Shown here: positions 58,517 to 64,000 of the stretch, piece by piece
How positions within the stretch are numbered: position 1 is the stretch's first letter
Layout of the letters: every line of letters begins with the position of its first letter
Origin: Canna indica
Lineage: Eukaryota; Streptophyta; Magnoliopsida; Zingiberales; Cannaceae
Length of the DNA: 64,000 nt
Direction of reading: 5' to 3'
NCBI GenBank assembly: GCA_034359265.1
Contig: CP136898.1
Location: forward strand, 312,501-376,500
Program-made: the position numbers and the translations under genes
The notes under the pieces: generated by a model
Seen by the model: the letters and a program-made list of their open reading frames with translations, nothing else
What the model was told of the DNA's origin: nothing
The model's database searches: none

Positions 58517-60343
58517 TAACTGAATGCCCAGGACAATGTATATTAGCTAAAGATATTCTAGTTCCGATCCAGAATCATAGAAAATGATGTAACTTTTGTC
58601 TCCATTAATATGATAACACAAGTATCGGCATTCCCAACTGTTTCATTCTCTGCACCTGTAGTGTGGGGCTGCTTGTAATAGATGGCATGTCATGTTCCGG
58701 TTACCTTCAGATAGGCAATAATATTAAGGGACCCTAATATTAATGTTACTGACATAGAAGTGGTGATAAGATTTCATTTCCGTGCTCTTCTGGCTTTTTT
58801 ATTTCATTTCTCTTTTCATTTTTAAAAGAACTTCTTATCATTTTACAACAGATAAGTGGTGATAAGATTTCTGCTTTTAACAGCGAAGGCCCTTGACACC
58901 TTCAAAATTTTTACCAAATAAGCTTAATTGACACTTCCAAAAAATGCGCCCAAGCAAGTTTTGCTTTGAGCCTACAATCTTCATGGAAAAAAACATTTAT
59001 GAACCCTCCTCATGAAGAGATCAAACGTAATAGAAGAATTAATCTAGTTACCATGTTAAACTTGGTTCAACACATTTTCTTCTGCGTGAGGTCAACCCCC
59101 TTTGAAACTCTTTTATTTATTTATTTTTTAAAGCATGATATCTCGAGTTATTTTTATATCAAAATCTAAAAGCTCCCAACTGTCACTGGTTTACTCTAAA
59201 AATAAAAATAAATGTAATCTAAATAAACAAAAATCCCAGTTTGATTATATATAGACTTGGTAAATTTAAAAAATCGAGACCAAATACAAGCATACAACCT
59301 ACAAGGTCTAAAATACATTACAAACCTCAAGTTACTTTTTCTAGTATTTTTGAGTCAATTTAAACATGTACTGACATGAATCTGAACTAATGAAATGGCA
59401 AGTGCAGAATTTTCGCGGTACAACAGTTGATTATTTGTCACAATTACAATTCGGCGCTCATTGGTCTGGTCATTACGGATTATCCAAAAACACGGTGAAG
59501 ACCAAGTGTTGGGCCATTCTCACCACTTCACACATCATGACTATCAAACGCCCACTCGGTCAACGAAATAGCCAACTTCCAATAAATATTTCTGAGAAAA
59601 ATGATAGTAGCGTGGACACGTTGATATACCTACATGGCCAGTGGCCTCGAGAAATTGCTCCAAGTCCGAGTGGAGACTGGTATATTTAATTTAGAGTATT
59701 TACCTAAATTTATAACATTATGGGAAATTTCTGAATCCATAGCAGGCTATGGATTAAAAAAATTTCATAGCTCTCTGCTCAAACGACTAATTTTACCCTC
59801 GATTTTTTGCATATACTGACCCGGCTGTTCGAGGGTACAACTGATATTTTTAGGTAAAAAGATATATCCGAGAATTTTTGGATCAATGTTATGAATTCGG
59901 AAATATTTCGGATCCATATTATAAATTCGGAAATTTTTTAGATCCATGCTATAGATTTGGATAAATGCTTTTTAATTTAATCAAGTAATTTCTTGTCTGT
60001 CACTTAAAATGCTGGGCTCCATCATCCTAATTTTCTTCAGGACGGGACAGGAGCAGTATTTACAAAAAAAGAATAATTATACAGTTATCACCCTAATATT
60101 CCCTTTATTAAATGTAATTGAAGTTCGTTTTTAAGTCATAACAATAAAAATCATGGCCGTGTTTTGCCGTTTGGACGCGTAGGTTTGAACACAAGCGAGT
60201 GTCCTGCATCACGGATTGACATAACCTTATAGCGTTCATACTCGGCATGTATTATAGTATATAATTAAACCCACCATCTTTCACGCTTATAAATTAGATT
60301 TCACCGTTCTCATCTCCGCGTACTTCTCATATTCCAGTTCAAG
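58517..60343. other. Intergenic with short repeats
   Basis: No gene was recognised. A perfect 10-bp inverted repeat (aatccatagc/gctatggatt, 2-nt loop) lies at about 59732-59753. Three 30-bp units related to ggaaatttttggatccatat run from 59871 to about 59962, next to the inverted repeat, suggesting the end of a small element. Confidence 0.5.
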
Positions 60344-62089
60344 ATGACGTACGAACTGCTTCCTAAGTCTCAATCTCATATCCATGATGAATACCCTCAG
60401 CAATCTGCAACATCTTTACCGGAGCTCCCACCACTGGAATTCCTCGGAGAGGCCATTTTTGCTGCAGGTGATTGCCACTATCCCCTCGCACTGGATGCAC
60501 AATTCACCAAAACTCGTGCGATTGATATGCAGGTAGCTTCTGGCAGCTGGACTCTGCATTTTGTCGCTCCAACGGAGAGGTGAGGACGGCCACAGGCTAC
60601 TTTGGTGGAAACCTCAAAAAGCCTACTTACAGAGAGGTGCATATTAATTTCAATTTGATCTCTGCAACCAGATAAATACGAGTTGAAATGAAATGGCTAT
60701 ATTGCTCAGGTAGTACAAGGATGGACAGGACACACTGAGGCTGTGAGAGTAACTTATGATAAGAGGGAAACATCATACAAGGCACTCTGCAGGGTCTTCT
60801 GGGCAAGCCATGATCCTACCGAAAAGGAATACTTGGTAACCATCAAAAACTTAACTTGCAATATTTATTTCACACACCAACTACTCAAACTGATATTTTG
60901 ATGGCTCAGGAATTCGGCATCAGAACACACCACAAATCTGCAATATTTTATTCCAACGAAGAGGAGAAGAAGCAAGCACAACAGTCCAAGGTAGAACAGC
61001 AAATGAAGCTTGACAGGAGAATAGTAACCAAGATTACTCACCTTTCAAGCAGTGACTCTGAGTTCTACTTAGCAGAAAGTTGTCACCAGAAATATGACTT
61101 ACAGAAAGATCATATGCGCCTTTGTGAGAGCCTCAGCCTCCGAAGTGCTCAACAGTTTGCTGATTCTTACCTTGCTTGCAAGCTAAATGGGTATGTTGTG
61201 CCATCAATTTTTAATCAGTCTTTATTCTGCCTATGTGATAGAGTTGAACACAACAAAAAACAAATAAAATTTCAAGGACAACCCAGATCAACATGTCATT
61301 TCTTTTTTTGAGATTTGGGTTGCTAATAATGGTTTTCTAGTAGACTCGTAAAGCCCCAATTGCTGTTTATCAATATTTAAGAATTGACGGTTGGAAGCGG
61401 ATGGTATTCAAGCTCATGCAATAATAGCATAATATCACACTTTGGGAACTGACAACTAAGCTTCTGGCTGAGAGATGATCTAACAGGGTGAAATTTCTGA
61501 GAATTGCCACTTGTTTGTAACAAGTATGAGCTTTCATTTGTTTTCTTCATTATTTCTCTAACTTCCTTGACAATATTATTGTAGCTAATACTGAAATAGG
61601 AGAAGAACATTAATATGGTTATTAACAACTGTCACAAAAAGTTGTTTTTTGCTTGTTTAGATAATCTAAAAAATGACTGATAAACTGAAATTAGTGTAGA
61701 GAGATAATCTCAAGTGAATATCCTTATGAATCCCTATAAAATTGATTCAAGTTGAACAACAAATCTTAGGAGTTCTTTCGTTTATGAAGATTCAAAATAT
61801 GTTTAACCCTTTCATGTCAACCATTTAAAGCTTACGTGACTTGCTTTTTTGGAAAAGGAAAAGGAGAATCAGCATATCATTCACTTCTTTAACTTCTGCT
61901 TTGGTTCACAGGATCATAAGTGGGGCTAAGAAGATCAGCATTGCAGATGATCTGAAGGATTTTCTCAGAACATATCAATTGTCACAAGAAACAAAGCTGG
62001 TTCTGGAAACAATGATACTAGACTTGAGAGTGGAGCACGCTTTACAGTTAACCAACATACAGGAAATCCCAAAGGACAAGAAGTTCTAA
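60344..62089 (+). CDS. Peptide methionine sulfoxide reductase A-like protein with Ser at the catalytic site
   Basis: MsrA enzymes reduce methionine-S-sulfoxide in proteins. Five exons: 60344-60467, 60533-60636, 60710-60835, 60910-61190 and 61912-62089, giving 270 aa. The first intron is only 65 nt (GTGATT...ATGCAG); removing it creates AAGSFWQLDSAF at 40-51, where the usual GCFW has Ser43 in place of the catalytic Cys, as in the plant MSRA5 group. Conserved MsrA blocks follow: VRTATGYFGG, PTYREVVQGWTGHTEAVRV, VFWASHDPTEKEYL, then IVTKI and FYLAE..HQKYDLQK. About 90 residues after the MsrA fold form a helical C-terminal extension without a known domain. There is no signal peptide, unlike typical MSRA5. 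The ATG opens the only plausible N-terminus. An AATAAA follows at 62104-62109. Either a non-reductase binding protein or an enzyme with another nucleophile is possible. Confidence 0.85.
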
Positions 62090-62109
62090 CATTAGAACAT
62101 ATAAATAAA

Positions 62110-62651
62110 AGCATATAAATGCTAGCATCAGCAAGGCAAAGAAAAGGAGCCATTCATTTAATACAGCTGGCATTTGACAGCAACATGATGTAGTTGAAAT
62201 GCAGGATACTGACATGGTAACATGGATAGTTGACTCCATAAATTTCATTTTAGTTTTGCTTAATGAGGTGCAAGGCCAGCTAAAGAAGGTTAACTTCCAG
62301 CAAACTTATTAAAATGATAAAAGCATTTTAAGCAATTGTAGACTTCCACTTTTCAAGGTCAGAATCTAGAAAGAGAAAAATTGGAAGGATCACGCATAAG
62401 AAACTGAAGAAATTATACTTTTCAAATGTACATTTGCGTACAAAGCAATTATCAGTTCTTTTTCTACTTTAGAAATATTAGCATCAAAAATAACTACTGC
62501 AGTTCTGCTAAAAATATATTATTTCTAAAGCTGTTGTTTGTGATGTGTCCTTTTATAATCATCTATGTCAAATATTTGTATTCAGAAAAAAATAATTATT
62601 ATATATGGTTTCCTTTATTATTCAACATACCTACTTAGTCTGTGAGAGATT
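62110..62651. other. Intergenic, nothing recognised
   Basis: AT-rich DNA between the MsrA-like gene and the LTR-like repeat. The frame at 62426-62638 has no domain. Confidence 0.5.
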
Positions 62652-64000
62652 ATGTCACGCCCCGGTTCGGGTCCACCCCCACCATCTTCAAGGCGGGCCC
62701 GTTCCGACGCGTGACAGTGGGCGACTCGAAACCCACACAGCGGAAGGAAAACCACGAATCAACATAACATAAAATAAAACAATAACATTAAAACCAACAA
62801 TTACAATTTATATGACTGATCAAATACAATTACCCCAAATATACAAAAGCAGCCGCCATCAGAGCTCCACATCTACGACTGACTACTAGATGTCTAAAAA
62901 CTATCTACACCTCGATCTACAGATCGACCGCTCTCCCCTGCAAGTCTGAAGCAATAACAACGGAGATCAGCGAATGCTGAGTAGGAGAATCACAATATGA
63001 TCAACATGTATCAAGTGTCAACTCATCAATGCATAACAACATGGCCTAAGATGCAGTCAAAGGCGATGAACACAACAAATACACATCACCTACTCCTAAG
63101 CAACATCAACTGAATCATCGAGCGTGTGAACCATTGGGTAAAAAACCCCACACTCTACCACCCGTAGAGTGGCATCAACCGTCCGCTCCAACGGTGATAC
63201 GACTACCCCCACCAAGCAGGTAGCCCGACGGACGACGTATCGGACAGCCGCGCGACTACCCCTATCCAAGCAGGTAATCCGACGGACTATCCGACATCCG
63301 CACACCCGAAGGTGCCCAAAGTGACTAGTCAATATCCATACCCTCTCCCATGTCTGGAGGGTACCGCACTAAAATGGTCCGGGACCGAAGTCCTCTCCGA
63401 GGCCATAGCCTCCAGATCGACATCAACCATGCAACTCGACTCCAAGAGTGCAACAAGGTATATCACCATGATCAACAACATAGCAACAACTCCAAGTGAT
63501 TATGACATGATCAACAAGATAATAACAAAACATCATGATCAACAATATCACAACAACTCCAAGTGATTATGACATGATCAACATGCTACTAGCATAACAT
63601 CATCATGATCAACAATATAACAACTCCAATTAATTATGACATGATCAACAAGATAAAAGTATGCTCAACAAATATACCACACCACATATATCAACATGAT
63701 ACTAGGCATACAGTGACTAATCCAATGCACATTTGGATTAGCACAACATACTATTATCAAGAATAAACACCAATATGCAACAATAAAATGCAACACATGC
63801 AATTCCTCTACATGACATGTCCAACGATAATATGCAACAGGAGTTCAATAATTTCAGGAAACAAACCAAACAATGGAAGCAAAGGTATTTCCGTAATTTA
63901 TCTCCGACAACAAATCAACAATAGACTTGCAGGCTCAACTCATGCTCAGCACACTCTCCAAACGCCCATGATCAACCAACTCACTCTCCAAACCCCATGC
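62652..64000 (-). mobile_element. LTR-like dispersed repeat, copy 2, cut by window end
   Basis: Begins abruptly with tgtcacgccccggttcgggt after host-like AT-rich DNA. This is the reverse complement of the ...CCGGGGCGTGACA end of many plant LTRs, so the element is probably an LTR in minus orientation. It shares collinear words with 46488-48490. No PBS lies on the left side, which fits a solo LTR or the 3' LTR of an element extending rightwards. No coding domain is visible in the window. Confidence 0.55.
63467..63665. repeat. Tandem repeat inside LTR-like copy 2
   Basis: Three units of about 65-80 bp start near 63470, 63534 and 63613, each with catgatcaacaa.atа-type start followed by acaactccaa.t.attatgac and atgatcaaca. 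They are absent from copy 1, so they expanded within this copy. Confidence 0.65.

Noticed and set aside
60344..60583. 79-aa protein reading straight through the first MsrA exon
   Set aside because: It loses the MsrA motif and stops early; removing a 65-nt GT-AG intron restores the conserved frame.
63467..63665. Possible CRISPR-like array
   Set aside because: The units are long, imperfect and contiguous within a plant repeat; there are no spacers and the genome is eukaryotic.

Overview
This 64 kb window looks like nuclear chromosomal DNA of a flowering plant. Twelve recognisable plant genes, most split by GT-AG introns, sit in AT-rich intergenic DNA full of MITEs, a TRIM, LTR and LINE relics and microsatellites. 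Very GC-rich coding exons (the receptor kinase at 43-45 kb, the zinc-finger gene at 31 kb) beside AT-rich genes suggest a monocot, but I cannot name the species.

Layout. 1-0.4 kb: repeat fragment. 2.0-8.1 kb (-): five-exon type I phosphomannose isomerase. 9-12.3 kb: repeat-rich block with a relic of a ribosomal-protein S7 leader, two Tourist-like MITEs, three tandem tRNA-like (SINE-type) units and a 0.5 kb inverted-repeat insertion. 12.3-14.0 kb (+): Sec61 beta. 16.1-18.9 kb (+): 40S ribosomal protein S7, whose promoter, leader and start of intron 1 are near copies of those of Sec61 beta. 19-23.6 kb: gene-poor, with an hAT-like element and a possible exon relic. 23.7-26.7 kb: two DUF1639 paralogues head to head. 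31.0-31.7 kb (-): single-C2H2 EAR repressor of the ZFP5/6/8-GIS type. 35.5-36 kb: long AT-rich foldback. 36.3-36.7 kb (-): small basic protein with three MSA-like (G2/M) motifs in its promoter. 37.3-38.3 kb: TRIM retrotransposon. 40.0-42.1 kb (+): GT14 (core-2/I-branching) glycosyltransferase, followed by a 112-nt near-perfect palindrome. 43.0-45.1 kb (+): LRR-III receptor-like (pseudo)kinase. 46.5-51 kb: LTR-like repeat and LINE relics. 52.1-54.2 kb (+): CBP60 calmodulin-binding transcription factor. 55.3-58.5 kb (+): ABHD17-type alpha/beta hydrolase. 60.3-62.1 kb (+): MsrA-like protein with Ser in place of the catalytic Cys. 62.7-64 kb: second copy of the LTR-like repeat, running off the edge.

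The genes do not form one pathway. The clearest shared regulation is the duplicated promoter/leader driving Sec61 beta (ER translocon) and RPS7 (ribosome), two parts of the protein synthesis and export machinery. The CBP60 gene and the receptor-like kinase belong to families with signalling or immune roles. All exon limits were set by hand from reading frame, splice consensus and family conservation. Each multi-exon model closes in frame; the 3' end of the minus-strand DUF1639 gene remains uncertain.
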